Assembly (NCBI GenBank): GCA_021792255.1
Contig: JAJYUZ010000003.1
Location: 281,032-345,031 of the forward strand
Length of the DNA: 64,000 bases
Direction: 5' to 3'
DNA from: Thermoplasmata archaeon
GTDB lineage: Archaea > Thermoplasmatota > Thermoplasmata > Thermoplasmatales > GCA-001856825
Shown: one piece after another, positions 34,517 through 42,378 of the stretch
How the letters are laid out: every line of letters begins with the position of its first letter
Numbering within the stretch: the first letter of the stretch is position 1
Notes under the pieces: model-generated
Database searches by the model: none
The model's input: the letters and a program-made list of their open reading frames with translations, nothing else
What the model was told of the DNA's origin: nothing
Program-made: the position numbers and the translations under genes

Positions 34517-34535
34517 GGCAGATGATGAAGGGGGC

Positions 34536-34557
34536 GAATAAAGATTTATCTTTATTC
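34536..34557. promoter_or_regulatory. Palindromic bidirectional promoter of HMG-CoA reductase and tsr3
   Basis: A perfect inverted repeat with 10-base arms (GAATAAAGAT and its complement) around a TT centre. It contains TATA-like sequence on both strands, about 26 bases from the HMG-CoA reductase start (34516) and about 26 from the tsr3 start (34572). It may serve both genes or be an operator. Confidence 0.6.
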
Positions 34558-34571
34558 ACACTTCAAACGAG

Positions 34572-35057
34572 ATGTTAGGGGATTTGCCACTGATTCTTTA
34601 CAAGAGTGAAGATGACCCGAAGAAGTGTACGGCCAGGAAATTAAGAAGATTCAAGCTTGCTGTCTTTATCAGCAGAATTCCTTCAAACAGCATAATCCTG
34701 TACTCTGATTCCAAGGTGAGACTTTCTCCTGAAGATTCTTCTTATCAGCATCTTGTCGCCATAGATGTCTCGTGGGAAAACGTTGACAACTACAAATTCT
34801 CACAATATTCGACTCGTTCTCTGCCATATATGCTAGCTGCGAACCCAGTCAACTATGGCAAACCTTACAAATTATCTACAGTAGAAGCTATTGCGGCTTC
34901 CTACTATATAATGGGGAAAAAAGACGTTGCTGTGAAGCTACTCCAGAAATTCTCTTGGGGGATGCAGTTCATAAATTTAAACAAAAATCCTCTCGATGAC
35001 TATTCTAGGGCAAAGAACTCTAATGAAATTCAGGAGATTGAAAAACTCTACTTCTAG
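34572..35057 (+). CDS. tsr3: Tsr3-type rRNA aminocarboxypropyltransferase
   Basis: A 161-residue SPOUT-like enzyme (DUF367) that transfers the aminocarboxypropyl group of SAM to a small-subunit rRNA pseudouridine. Conserved segments: DPKKCTARKL near the N-terminus, LVAIDVSWEN, RSLPYMLAANPVNYGKPYKLSTVEAIAA, and FSWGMQFINLN. It is monocistronic and leaderless. The stop overlaps the convergent PP-loop gene by four bases. Confidence 0.93.
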   Translation: MLGDLPLILYKSEDDPKKCTARKLRRFKLAVFISRIPSNSIILYSDSKVRLSPEDSSYQHLVAIDVSWENVDNYKFSQYSTRSLPYMLAANPVNYGKPYKLSTVEAIAASYYIMGKKDVAVKLLQKFSWGMQFINLNKNPLDDYSRAKNSNEIQEIEKLYF

Positions 35058-36436
35058 TTCCATTCATCATTCTCAAGGCGAGTCGTTCCTTTGGTGTACT
35101 CCCTTAGTATCCCCATTATCTTGTCCCTCCATACCTCGTCGATCATTTGGCTATCACTGAATAGTGGATTTTCGTGAATCTTTTCCACGTGTTCCATGTG
35201 AGCACCATGGCTCCCCTTGGATATGAGGAATTTACAATGCTCTCTCTCATCTTTGTCTATCCTGAATTTTCGCCCAAGGTACGTATTCGAGAAATCTAGT
35301 ATGTCCTGTTCCTTGTAGTTTATTATTCTTGGATCGAGGGAATTTGCATTGAGGAAGAGAAGAATTCCGTCGCACTTGGTGCACCTTCCGCATGGAATTA
35401 TCTTGCCATCCTCATCGTGGCAACTGTGACACGATCTCTGCAGCTTTGCAAGTTCTGGATATCTGTTGAACAGAATTCTCTCCTCTATCAGCCCGGTAAT
35501 ATTTCTAAGAGCGGAATAGAACTTGATATCGTATCCTATGCTTTGAAAATAGCTGTTGAGAGCGACGTCAAAGAATTGTGTTTGATCGTAGATCGCATAG
35601 TAGTGATTGATTCCGAATTCCGGCTTGAACTCCCTTGGATCGTCGAATTCGTCCCCTTTCATTACTCCAGAGATGCCGAATTTCATGTAGTATGGAAGAG
35701 AAGAAAAAATGTAAACTGGGAAGATGAAGAGCTGGACTGGATAGGTATCGGACCACATAGCAAGTGCTCTGTCGTTCAGCGCCTTGACTTTTGAATTCAT
35801 CTTCCTGTAGAATCTGTCTATGGTCGTCCATACTCTTAGTGTGTTCTGGTGATTTGCCTGGAAATAATCATAGGCAACACTTGCCGTCTTCCAATGGCCA
35901 CCTGACTCATTTATAAATATCGAATAAACGTTGGCTCCTATCTCCTTCATCAATCCGTAGGTCAGAAGGCTGTCCTTTCCTCCGCTCGACATGATTGCGA
36001 CAGAGCCATCGTTCTTGAAGGGATTCCTAGAATTTTGCTTTATATTTATGTTCATAATGGGAGAGTAGCTGGCCTCCTCGTTGCTGGGGCTCTTAGGTAT
36101 GAATTCGTCCCTGTAGAATTCCTTCCTCTTAAGCAGCTTGTTCACATATATTTCCCTACTGTTTATCACCATCATTTCCTTGATGAAGTCATAATCCTGC
36201 TGTGTGATTGGGAAGTCTGCATCTATCCGTTCGATAAATAAAGAATAATTAACCAGCGGAATAAGGGATAGCAGCCTGAGATCTTGCTTGTCCATGGAGA
36301 TTGGAAAGTCGTATTTGAACGAAAGGATAACCTCTTCTCCATCAACTACGTACTTTATTGAAATAAGATCATTCCGGAGTTCCGGTTCCAACAATCTTAC
36401 TTTCTCAATCGATGATAATTTGCCTCTGGCCTGCAA
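35054..36436 (-). CDS. PP-loop ATPase-like enzyme with Cys cluster
   Basis: A 460-residue protein. The N-terminal 140 residues are unassigned. A PP-loop nucleotide-binding motif SGGKDS is at 151-156, as in enzymes that adenylate a substrate (ThiI, QueC, NAD synthetase and others). About 190 residues later is a Cys-rich segment, CHSCHDEDG and CGRCTKC, which could bind zinc or an Fe-S cluster. A relation to MurL-type glutamate epimerases, which also consume ATP to AMP, is possible but unverified. The start is TTG at 36436, overlapping the DUF1611 gene by 32 bases; a start further in is possible. It is transcribed after the DUF1611 gene. Confidence 0.75.
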   Translation of the reverse strand: MQARGKLSSIEKVRLLEPELRNDLISIKYVVDGEEVILSFKYDFPISMDKQDLRLLSLIPLVNYSLFIERIDADFPITQQDYDFIKEMMVINSREIYVNKLLKRKEFYRDEFIPKSPSNEEASYSPIMNINIKQNSRNPFKNDGSVAIMSSGGKDSLLTYGLMKEIGANVYSIFINESGGHWKTASVAYDYFQANHQNTLRVWTTIDRFYRKMNSKVKALNDRALAMWSDTYPVQLFIFPVYIFSSLPYYMKFGISGVMKGDEFDDPREFKPEFGINHYYAIYDQTQFFDVALNSYFQSIGYDIKFYSALRNITGLIEERILFNRYPELAKLQRSCHSCHDEDGKIIPCGRCTKCDGILLFLNANSLDPRIINYKEQDILDFSNTYLGRKFRIDKDEREHCKFLISKGSHGAHMEHVEKIHENPLFSDSQMIDEVWRDKIMGILREYTKGTTRLENDEWN

Positions 36437-37460
36437 ATTCAGCCACCAATTCTCCTAGTCTTTCAATATCAAGCATTGGAATGATTGCGGGAATGCGATA
36501 CTTGGACTCGTACCACTGTGATGCCTGTAGTGCCTCCTGTGCCGTCAGGTTTTGTGTGTTGATTGTGATTGCGACTACTCTCTTCCCCGATAACAGTTGC
36601 AATATTTTTATGACCTTTCCTACATCCGGCATTGGATAGGTCTCGAATCCGTCCAGGAATTTTCTTCCAGGTGCGTCTTGAAGTATGATCGCGTCTGGTC
36701 TCCCCGCTGCGATTATCTCAAAACTTCCAGGATATGCTGGGTGGACTACGGAACCCTGTCCTTCTAGAAGTATGAAATCGGGAGTAGTCTTTCTCCAAGC
36801 AGTCACCACTTCATTCTCAATTGCACCTGCGACAAAATCGTTGACCGTCGCATCTATGACTGTTGTGTGCTCGATGCCCTGCATCCAAGAAGTCTGTCCC
36901 GTCCCGATCATTTCCGCAGTAAATCCCCTTCTCTGCAGTTCTCTCATCAGCATGATTGTAGTTGTTCTCTTTCCTATAGCGCTGTCCGTTCCAAGGACAG
37001 CGATCTTGAACGATTTGACCGTCTCGATTTCTCCGGTAAATGGAATCTTTCTGTCTCTGAACATTTTCCTTACGTCTATGATCTCAACGTTCTTTTCTTG
37101 CGCTAACCCATACAACTCGGGATCGTCAGAAATGAAATCGTGAAGTCCATTGACGATGTTCATTCCTTTCAGGATTGCTTGCTTGACGATTTCTCTGTAT
37201 TCTGCGGGAAGTACACCCCCGTCAGTGGCTGCGCCAATTATCAGATAGTTCGGATTGTATCGCAAAGAATCTTCAAGAGATGCAACTATTGGAATTCCTT
37301 TGTTTCTTCCCTCGAGATATTCACCAGCATCCAGTCCTACTAGTTGGGAGTCTATGACCGCCACGATCTTGTATCTTGTCGAAAATCTAACGAGTCCGTG
37401 AGCCGTCTTGCCATATGTGGAAGAGAACACTTTCTCAGCCAGAATTACCGCGCTCTCCAT
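36405..37460 (-). CDS. DUF1611 (DgcN-like) P-loop protein
   Basis: A 351-residue protein of the DUF1611 family. The N-terminal domain (about 1-150) is Rossmann-like (IVAVIDSQLVGLDAGEYL); the C-terminal domain has a P-loop-like motif GTDSAIGKRTTTIML followed by ELQRRGFTAEMIGTGQTSWMQG. The DgcN member takes part in D-glutamate handling together with the epimerase DgcA. ATG at 37460 is chosen because the 84-residue gene upstream ends at 37466; an open frame reaches 37496. The adjacent PP-loop enzyme suggests a joint pathway on a glutamate-like or peptide substrate; this is inference. Confidence 0.82.
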   Translation of the reverse strand: MESAVILAEKVFSSTYGKTAHGLVRFSTRYKIVAVIDSQLVGLDAGEYLEGRNKGIPIVASLEDSLRYNPNYLIIGAATDGGVLPAEYREIVKQAILKGMNIVNGLHDFISDDPELYGLAQEKNVEIIDVRKMFRDRKIPFTGEIETVKSFKIAVLGTDSAIGKRTTTIMLMRELQRRGFTAEMIGTGQTSWMQGIEHTTVIDATVNDFVAGAIENEVVTAWRKTTPDFILLEGQGSVVHPAYPGSFEIIAAGRPDAIILQDAPGRKFLDGFETYPMPDVGKVIKILQLLSGKRVVAITINTQNLTAQEALQASQWYESKYRIPAIIPMLDIERLGELVAEFAGQRQIIID

Positions 37461-37465
37461 GTCGC

Positions 37466-37720
37466 TCACAAAACCCCTCCAACATTTCCCAACCACAATG
37501 GATGCAGTTGGTCCCTTATCTTGGAATATGCAACTCTTTTCTTATCTAAACCTAATGTGTTTAGTCTCTTCAGTTTTTCAAAAAACCATCCAAGACCGAA
37601 CAGGTACTCTATACGGGTGACACGTAAAACGGACGTGCCGCCTGGGTCCGAATCTTCGTTTTCTTCCTCGGTCAAATTTAACAGATCCTCCTCAGAGGTC
37701 AGGTGATAGAAGAAAAACAT
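37466..37720 (-). CDS. Small protein upstream of the DUF1611 gene
   Basis: An 84-residue frame with an acidic start (TSEEDLLNLTEEENEDSD) and a hydrophobic-basic second half (IEYLFGLGWFFEKLKRL). It ends five bases before the DUF1611 start, so it looks like the first gene of that operon. A CTTATATAAC box directly abuts the ATG, which is too close for a transcript starting 25 bases downstream to include it. Either another promoter is used or the true start lies further in at a rare codon. No family was recognised. Confidence 0.45.
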   Translation of the reverse strand: MFFFYHLTSEEDLLNLTEEENEDSDPGGTSVLRVTRIEYLFGLGWFFEKLKRLNTLGLDKKRVAYSKIRDQLHPLWLGNVGGVL

Positions 37721-37831
37721 GTTATATAAGAATTGTGCACTTACGAGCAGATGCCGTCCTGACTTTTCACTATAGCATTACAAATTTACTCCTCAAGAAA
37801 AGGCTAAGAATATAGAGAAAATAGAGCTTTC

Positions 37832-38254
37832 ATGTTTGAACTCCAAGTCAAACTAAAGAACGCTTCAGTAAGCAACGATATTGATAGGCTCCTTTCCGAG
37901 TTCCTCTTCGACATTGGATATCTGGAGGAGAGAGGAGAGTTCAGCCTGGAAACAGTAAAAGAAAGCGTTCCATTCAGGTTGTTCAAGGAAGTATTCCTGA
38001 CGAGGGCGGATAAAACGTGGCCAGTTAACGAGTTGATGACGTATCTGGACACCTCGAAGCCTACTCTGTACAGACATCTCAACAGACTTAAGGGACTTGA
38101 AATCATTCAGGAAGTTCAATTAGGGAAGGAAAAAGGATATGTGATGAGATACAATTCACTTTCTCTCGCCTGGAATTTCGTCGAATCAAATGTGAAGATG
38201 GCAATGGACAACTATAGGAAGAGAGTAGAAAATATACAGGCGATGACAGGGTGA
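37832..38254 (+). CDS. Winged-helix DNA-binding protein
   Basis: A 140-residue protein. Residues 45-115 form a winged helix: FLTRADKTWPVNELMTYLDTSKPTLYRHLNRLKGL, then a wing with VQLGKEKGYVMRYN. The N-terminal 40 residues and the C-terminal helix may dimerise. The ATG lies about 25 bases after AGAATATAGAG, so the mRNA is leaderless. It is followed after six bases by the 85-residue gene, with which it probably forms an operon. Confidence 0.8.
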   Translation: MFELQVKLKNASVSNDIDRLLSEFLFDIGYLEERGEFSLETVKESVPFRLFKEVFLTRADKTWPVNELMTYLDTSKPTLYRHLNRLKGLEIIQEVQLGKEKGYVMRYNSLSLAWNFVESNVKMAMDNYRKRVENIQAMTG

Positions 38255-38260
38255 AACAAG

Positions 38261-38518
38261 ATGATGACTCAATTGACAAAGGGATCGCGATACAAGATAG
38301 TTTCGGCTAGTTCGACTGAGGAAAACGTAGTTTCTGAAGGAATTCTTCAAGGGTTCCTTACAATGGGTGAGGAGCCAGCCATACTGTTGAATATTGGAGA
38401 AGACAAGAAAGAAATGCTAAGAATAATTCCTGTTAGCACCATACTGTTCATAGATGTGATCGAACAGACAGAGGAGAAAGAGAAACAAGAGAAGAGAGAG
38501 GTCAATTACATAAGCTGA
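38261..38518 (+). CDS. Small conserved-looking protein with SH3/Sm-like pattern
   Basis: An 85-residue protein. About 1-65 is a run of short beta strands (SRYKIVSA, ILQGFLTM, PAILLNIG, LRIIPVSTILFIDVIE) like a small barrel. The tail is a charged helix (QTEEKEKQEKRE). Function unknown; its coupling to the winged-helix gene hints at a joint role. The stop overlaps the convergent thpR gene by 13 bases. Confidence 0.65.
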   Translation: MMTQLTKGSRYKIVSASSTEENVVSEGILQGFLTMGEEPAILLNIGEDKKEMLRIIPVSTILFIDVIEQTEEKEKQEKREVNYIS

Positions 38519-39015
38519 TACTTCTGGATTTCGTTGTAAATCGGGCCATCTGGCCTAAGTATGGATTCAAACAATGAAAAGGAAGTAACTTTGCTTTCCA
38601 GGAAAACGGTGTCTTCATATTTCGAGATAAGTTCAGAAAAATTTCTTCTGTCCTTTACTCTCAGAATTGTTATGTGTGGATTGAAGGGATGATCTAAGGG
38701 TATCTCCCCGGTTTTGGAGTTGACTGCTTGAGCAAGCTTTCTGAGTTGATCTTCCGGATAAGCTCTCACGAACAGCACTCTACCATTCTGGGCATTCGGA
38801 AAGGCCCCCATTCCTTTTAGAGTTATTGAAAACCTGCTAGACACTATTTCTTCAAGCTTTTTCCTTATTTCTTCGACGTTTGTTACCTCACCCAAGAACT
38901 TGAGCGTAAGGTGAAGATTCTTTCCCTCTACCACTTTGCCCATCGGCCTTACTCCCAATAGGACCTTATCCAGGAGGTCGGAAATTGGAAGAGTTATAGC
39001 AACGAAGGTTCTCAC
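38506..39015 (-). CDS. thpR: RNA 2',3'-cyclic phosphodiesterase (2H family)
   Basis: A 169-residue 2H phosphoesterase of the LigT/ThpR family, which opens 2',3'-cyclic phosphates on RNA. Both catalytic HxT motifs are present: HLTLKFLGE (about 33-41) and HITILRVKD (about 118-126). N-terminal MRTFVAITLP is typical. It shares a short divergent region with gcvH. Confidence 0.93.
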   Translation of the reverse strand: MRTFVAITLPISDLLDKVLLGVRPMGKVVEGKNLHLTLKFLGEVTNVEEIRKKLEEIVSSRFSITLKGMGAFPNAQNGRVLFVRAYPEDQLRKLAQAVNSKTGEIPLDHPFNPHITILRVKDRRNFSELISKYEDTVFLESKVTSFSLFESILRPDGPIYNEIQKYQLM

Positions 39016-39071
39016 TGGCTTTCAATGAAAGGTTCCGCAAAACTTTTTGCCTTATGTTGCATCCTCGACCT

Positions 39072-39446
39072 ATGATCGTTAAAGACGGTCTATACTATAC
39101 AAAAACCCACGAGTGGCTAAAAGTTGATGGTGATATCGCATCCATCGGCATAACAGACTTCGCTCAGAACCAGATGTCCGATATAGTCTATGTGGATTTT
39201 CCGAAAGTCGGAGCGACCATAAAGGCGGGAGAGATCGTCGGTACAGTTGAGAGTGTGAAATCAGCAGAAGATTTCTATTCTCCCATTACGGGAAAGGTTG
39301 TTGAAGTGAACAAGAGTTTGGAAAAGACCCCGGAGGATATCAATAATAAACCATACGATTCGTGGATAGTGAAGCTAAAGATGTCTAATTCAGCCGAAAT
39401 AAGCAACCTGTTGAAGAAGGAAGCTTACGAAAAATTAACCAAATAA
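39072..39446 (+). CDS. gcvH: Glycine cleavage system H protein
   Basis: A 124-residue lipoyl carrier protein. The sequence begins MIVKDGLYYTKTHEWLKVDG and carries the lipoylated Lys in GTVESVKSAEDFYSP. In glycine cleavage it shuttles the methylamine group between P and T proteins; in organisms without the full system it can serve lipoate synthesis. No other gcv gene is in the window. ATG at 39072 gives the usual N-terminus; ATG at 39054 is the alternative. Confidence 0.94.
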   Translation: MIVKDGLYYTKTHEWLKVDGDIASIGITDFAQNQMSDIVYVDFPKVGATIKAGEIVGTVESVKSAEDFYSPITGKVVEVNKSLEKTPEDINNKPYDSWIVKLKMSNSAEISNLLKKEAYEKLTK

Positions 39447-39453
39447 AGGTACG

Positions 39454-40062
39454 ATGTCCTGGATTCAGAAGCGAAGATCCGAGGCTTACTACAAGAAGGC
39501 TAGGTTGGAGGGGTTCAGAAGCAGGGCCATTTACAAGCTGAAGCAAATTGATGAGAAATTTTACCTAATAGAAAATGGAATGAGAATACTGGACCTTGGC
39601 GCTTCACCGGGAGGATGGAGCCAGTATTCTTCCTTGGTCAACGAGATGGGTCTTAACGTCGCTCTGGACTTAGTGCAAATGAGGAGTGTTGAGAATGTTT
39701 ATTTCCTCAAGGGGGATATTTTTCAGAAGGATGTCTGGGACAAGGTTCTGGAATTTTCTCCGGGTGGGTACGACCTTGTTCTATCGGACATACTGATGCA
39801 TACTAGCGGAGATAGATCCAGAGATCAAGCTAACTCCTATTTCATTGCAAAAAGGGTATTGGAGATCTGCGAGCACGTTCTCACCAGAAACGGGAAGGCA
39901 CTCGTCAAGGTACTGCAGGGCGATCTTACCGAAGATATGAAAAAGGAATTCAGGAAGCACTTCAAAAGAGTCCACTTGACTAAGCCTCCTTCTTCTCTTC
40001 CGCGCTCTCCCGAAGTTTATATCCTTGGAGAATACTATTCAGGTTCTCGATCAGATCGTTAA
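39454..40062 (+). CDS. rlmE: 23S rRNA 2'-O-methyltransferase (RlmE/FtsJ)
   Basis: A 202-residue SAM enzyme of the FtsJ/RlmE family that methylates the 2'-OH of a uridine in 23S rRNA. SWIQKRRSEAYYKKARLEGFRSRAIYKL is the RNA-binding start, SAM motif I reads DLGASPGGWSQ (about 49-59), and the catalytic K-D-K-E set is represented by Lys29, LVLSDILMH, ALVKVLQGD and the late Glu (PEVYIL). It begins seven bases after gcvH and is likely cotranscribed. Its last 83 bases overlap the convergent gene. Confidence 0.94.
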   Translation: MSWIQKRRSEAYYKKARLEGFRSRAIYKLKQIDEKFYLIENGMRILDLGASPGGWSQYSSLVNEMGLNVALDLVQMRSVENVYFLKGDIFQKDVWDKVLEFSPGGYDLVLSDILMHTSGDRSRDQANSYFIAKRVLEICEHVLTRNGKALVKVLQGDLTEDMKKEFRKHFKRVHLTKPPSSLPRSPEVYILGEYYSGSRSDR

Positions 40063-40636
40063 ATCGTTCCTCTTCGACTATGACCAAGGTGTTACCCTTC
40101 TTCTTGTTGACAATCTCTACAGCCATGTGTTTAGCTCTCTCCTTCTCAACTTTCTTGTACCCTCCCTTGTTGAGATAGGAATCCCATTCGGCACTGAATG
40201 ACTCTGGGCTCGAAAAGTTCCACTTCCTTTTCAAGAGCCTGCGTCTTCTAAGACTCAGTAATATCATGTCTGAAATCTGAACGCTTTCTACAAATATGTC
40301 TTCGTACATTCCCGAAGGAATATCAATCCCCACGACACTTATTCCCTTTTTATCCGCAATCTCTATCGCTGAAATGTACGCCTCGGGAGGAATTGATGTG
40401 TCACCAAATTTCCTCATGAAGTATTCGTAGATGATCTCCACATCATCCATTTCCACTTCGATGGGATTCTTGATATATTCTCTCAGTCCTTGGATCTCCT
40501 CTTCGGTCACCGATAAGAGAACAATATCAAAACCGCCGTCACTAAAAACTCGTTCAACCAGCTTTCCAGAATCCTTTAGCGCCTTGTTTATGCTTAGCAA
40601 GAGAATTCTGTCTTGCCCAATGAACTCGGCTCTCAA
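39980..40636 (-). CDS. TraB/GumN-like domain protein (weak) or unknown
   Basis: A 218-residue protein. RILLLSINKALKDSGKLVERVFSDGGFDIVLLSVTEEEIQGL begins it, AIEIADKKGISVVGIDIPSG is in the middle, and a basic helical second half follows. The pattern of a strand, an acidic loop and ADKKGI-x-VVGID resembles TraB-family proteins, but the typical GxxH start is missing, so the assignment is weak. The start overlaps the stop of the upstream COG1395 regulator by four bases, so the two are coupled. The stop lies 83 bases inside the rlmE gene on the other strand. Confidence 0.6.
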   Translation of the reverse strand: MRAEFIGQDRILLLSINKALKDSGKLVERVFSDGGFDIVLLSVTEEEIQGLREYIKNPIEVEMDDVEIIYEYFMRKFGDTSIPPEAYISAIEIADKKGISVVGIDIPSGMYEDIFVESVQISDMILLSLRRRRLLKRKWNFSSPESFSAEWDSYLNKGGYKKVEKERAKHMAVEIVNKKKGNTLVIVEEERFNDLIENLNSILQGYKLRESAEEKKEA

Positions 40637-41577
40637 CTATTTCTTCTCTCCTTGATCACTCCCTTCAGTTCTGCCTTGTCTTGGAATTGTTCGAGCTCAG
40701 AATAAGAAATGACTGGGATTTTATATCTCTTTGGTTTTTCTATATCTCTCTTTACTATCAGGAGACCGTCCTTGTTGCTCAGTTTTGATAACTCGTTCAG
40801 ATACTCAATTTTAGTTTCCACTCGGGACATCTCCTCCTCTATTCCTCCTAGATAGGAAGAATCCGAATCTTCCATCAGGAAATTGACTATCGACCTCCTG
40901 ATCGGGTAGATCTCAAATCCTTTCCTGCTGATCTCCTGGTTGACTAGCCTTTCGAACTCTCTCATTTTCCTGAAACTGGCAGTTACTGATCCCCTCTCGA
41001 CATTCCAGAGGAATGAAACGTACTCCATTATTTCTTCTCCCAGAAACTCTTCCATCTTTAGTGCAATGTCAATCGAAGCGGACATCCCGGATTGATACAT
41101 CAGGACCGTCCTTCTCGTCGTTCCTATTGCACTGGCTATCTCCCCTAAGGATAGAGATCTCTGTTCTCTAATCCTCTTGAGTTTTTCCGCATCTATTTCA
41201 ACGTAAAACCCGCCAGGTCCTGCTCTCACATTTGGTTCTTCACCCTCTTTGAGATAAGAAACTAGGGTCTGCGGAGATATGATTGGTAGGGAGTACCTGC
41301 TATAGACGACTCCATCCTCTATTCTTTCATCTCTGTTTCCCACTCCTATGACGAGTGGATGAGCGTCCAAGAATCTTGAAATTGCTATCAGAGATTTTGA
41401 AGCTTCTTCCGTCAGCAGGCCTACGTTGTTCATGACCTTTACGACTATCATCTGACTTTCGTTTCTCAAAATCAGGTCAAAGGCGTACGAAAGGCTCTCG
41501 TCTGCACATATCGTGGTGTAGCCTCCCCTTGACGCAAATCTTATGATAGAACCAATTATTTCCTGTCTCTTGTCCAT
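40633..41577 (-). CDS. Archaeal HTH regulator (COG1395-like)
   Basis: A 314-residue protein. N-terminal domain (about 1-125) resembles a nuclease-like or ligand-binding fold, starting EIIGSIIRFASRGGYTTICADES. A Cro/C1-type helix-turn-helix follows (about 135-190: LKRIREQRSLSLGEIASAIGTTRRTVLMYQSG). The C-terminal part carries a long helix (EEEMSRVETKIEYLNELS). This layout is a known euryarchaeal family of putative transcription regulators. AT-rich promoter sequence lies at 41580-41623, just after pyrE. Confidence 0.85.
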   Translation of the reverse strand: MDKRQEIIGSIIRFASRGGYTTICADESLSYAFDLILRNESQMIVVKVMNNVGLLTEEASKSLIAISRFLDAHPLVIGVGNRDERIEDGVVYSRYSLPIISPQTLVSYLKEGEEPNVRAGPGGFYVEIDAEKLKRIREQRSLSLGEIASAIGTTRRTVLMYQSGMSASIDIALKMEEFLGEEIMEYVSFLWNVERGSVTASFRKMREFERLVNQEISRKGFEIYPIRRSIVNFLMEDSDSSYLGGIEEEMSRVETKIEYLNELSKLSNKDGLLIVKRDIEKPKRYKIPVISYSELEQFQDKAELKGVIKERRNS

Positions 41578-41623
41578 TACTTGTCCTCAAAGAATAAGAT
41601 AAACCAAATATTTAAATAATGCC

Positions 41624-42136
41624 TCATCGAAGTTTGTCTATATCTACGAGGCTGATCAATTCGACTCCTACGTATTCCAGCGCTTCTTTCGCTCCCTCTT
41701 TTCTGTCGACAACTACTACAACCCTATCAGTCCTGACATGCATTTCGTTGAGTTTTGTGATTGCCCGGAGCAATGTCCCTCCAGTAGTGGTGACGTCTTC
41801 CACGAACGTGATTGTTTCTCCCAGTTCCACTTTCCCCTCCATGGTTTTCTCCAGGCCGTGCTCCTTCTTTTCCTTTCTGATTATGATGAGATCTTTTCCA
41901 GTCTCCAAGGATACTCCAACCCCTAATGGAACCGCACCCAGTTCTACTGCAGCTATCTTATTGCCAGTTATAAATGGGGTGGCCCTCAAAGATATTTCTT
42001 TCAGGAATCTAGGATGCAGAAGTGCAGTCTTGATATCTACATAATAATCAGATTCTTTTCCAGATGTTAACATAAATTTACCGAATTTTATGTTTCCATT
42101 TTCCAGCAGAAACTTCTCAATGCCTTGTTCGGACAT
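41624..42136 (-). CDS. pyrE: Orotate phosphoribosyltransferase
   Basis: A 170-residue enzyme that joins orotate and PRPP to make OMP in pyrimidine synthesis. FGKFMLTSGKESDYYVDIK is the N-terminal hood and substrate region, FVEDVTTTGGTLL (about 117-129) is the PRPP loop, and the flexible loop is RKEKKEHGLEK. The length is normal for archaea. It is transcribed ahead of the COG1395-type regulator, with its own promoter likely for the latter. Confidence 0.95.
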   Translation of the reverse strand: MSEQGIEKFLLENGNIKFGKFMLTSGKESDYYVDIKTALLHPRFLKEISLRATPFITGNKIAAVELGAVPLGVGVSLETGKDLIIIRKEKKEHGLEKTMEGKVELGETITFVEDVTTTGGTLLRAITKLNEMHVRTDRVVVVVDRKEGAKEALEYVGVELISLVDIDKLR

Positions 42137-42258
42137 GCGTTCTCCTCAAAAATGGGAATAATAAGGGAATGTGAATACTTTGCTGTTGTTAGTTCAGAGA
42201 AATTGGACCGTCATCAGACATCGGAAAATATTATTACAAGTGATTGATGAGCCAGTTA

Positions 42259-42331
42259 GCCGCTGTAGCTTAGTTGGTAGAGCACCCGGCTGTTAACCGG
42301 GAGGTCACCGGTTCGAGCCCGGTCAGCGGCG
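42259..42331 (+). tRNA. tRNA-Asn(GTT)
   Basis: A 73-base class I tRNA. The acceptor GCCGCTG pairs with CAGCGGC, the anticodon loop CTGTTAA gives GTT (asparagine), and the T-arm GGTTCGAGCCC is intact. No intron and no encoded CCA. It borders the DpnI-like gene, 47 bases upstream of it. Confidence 0.96.
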
Positions 42332-42378
42332 TTTTATCATCAGCGAAAAATATTTAGATCAATTGGAATCTTCATCCT

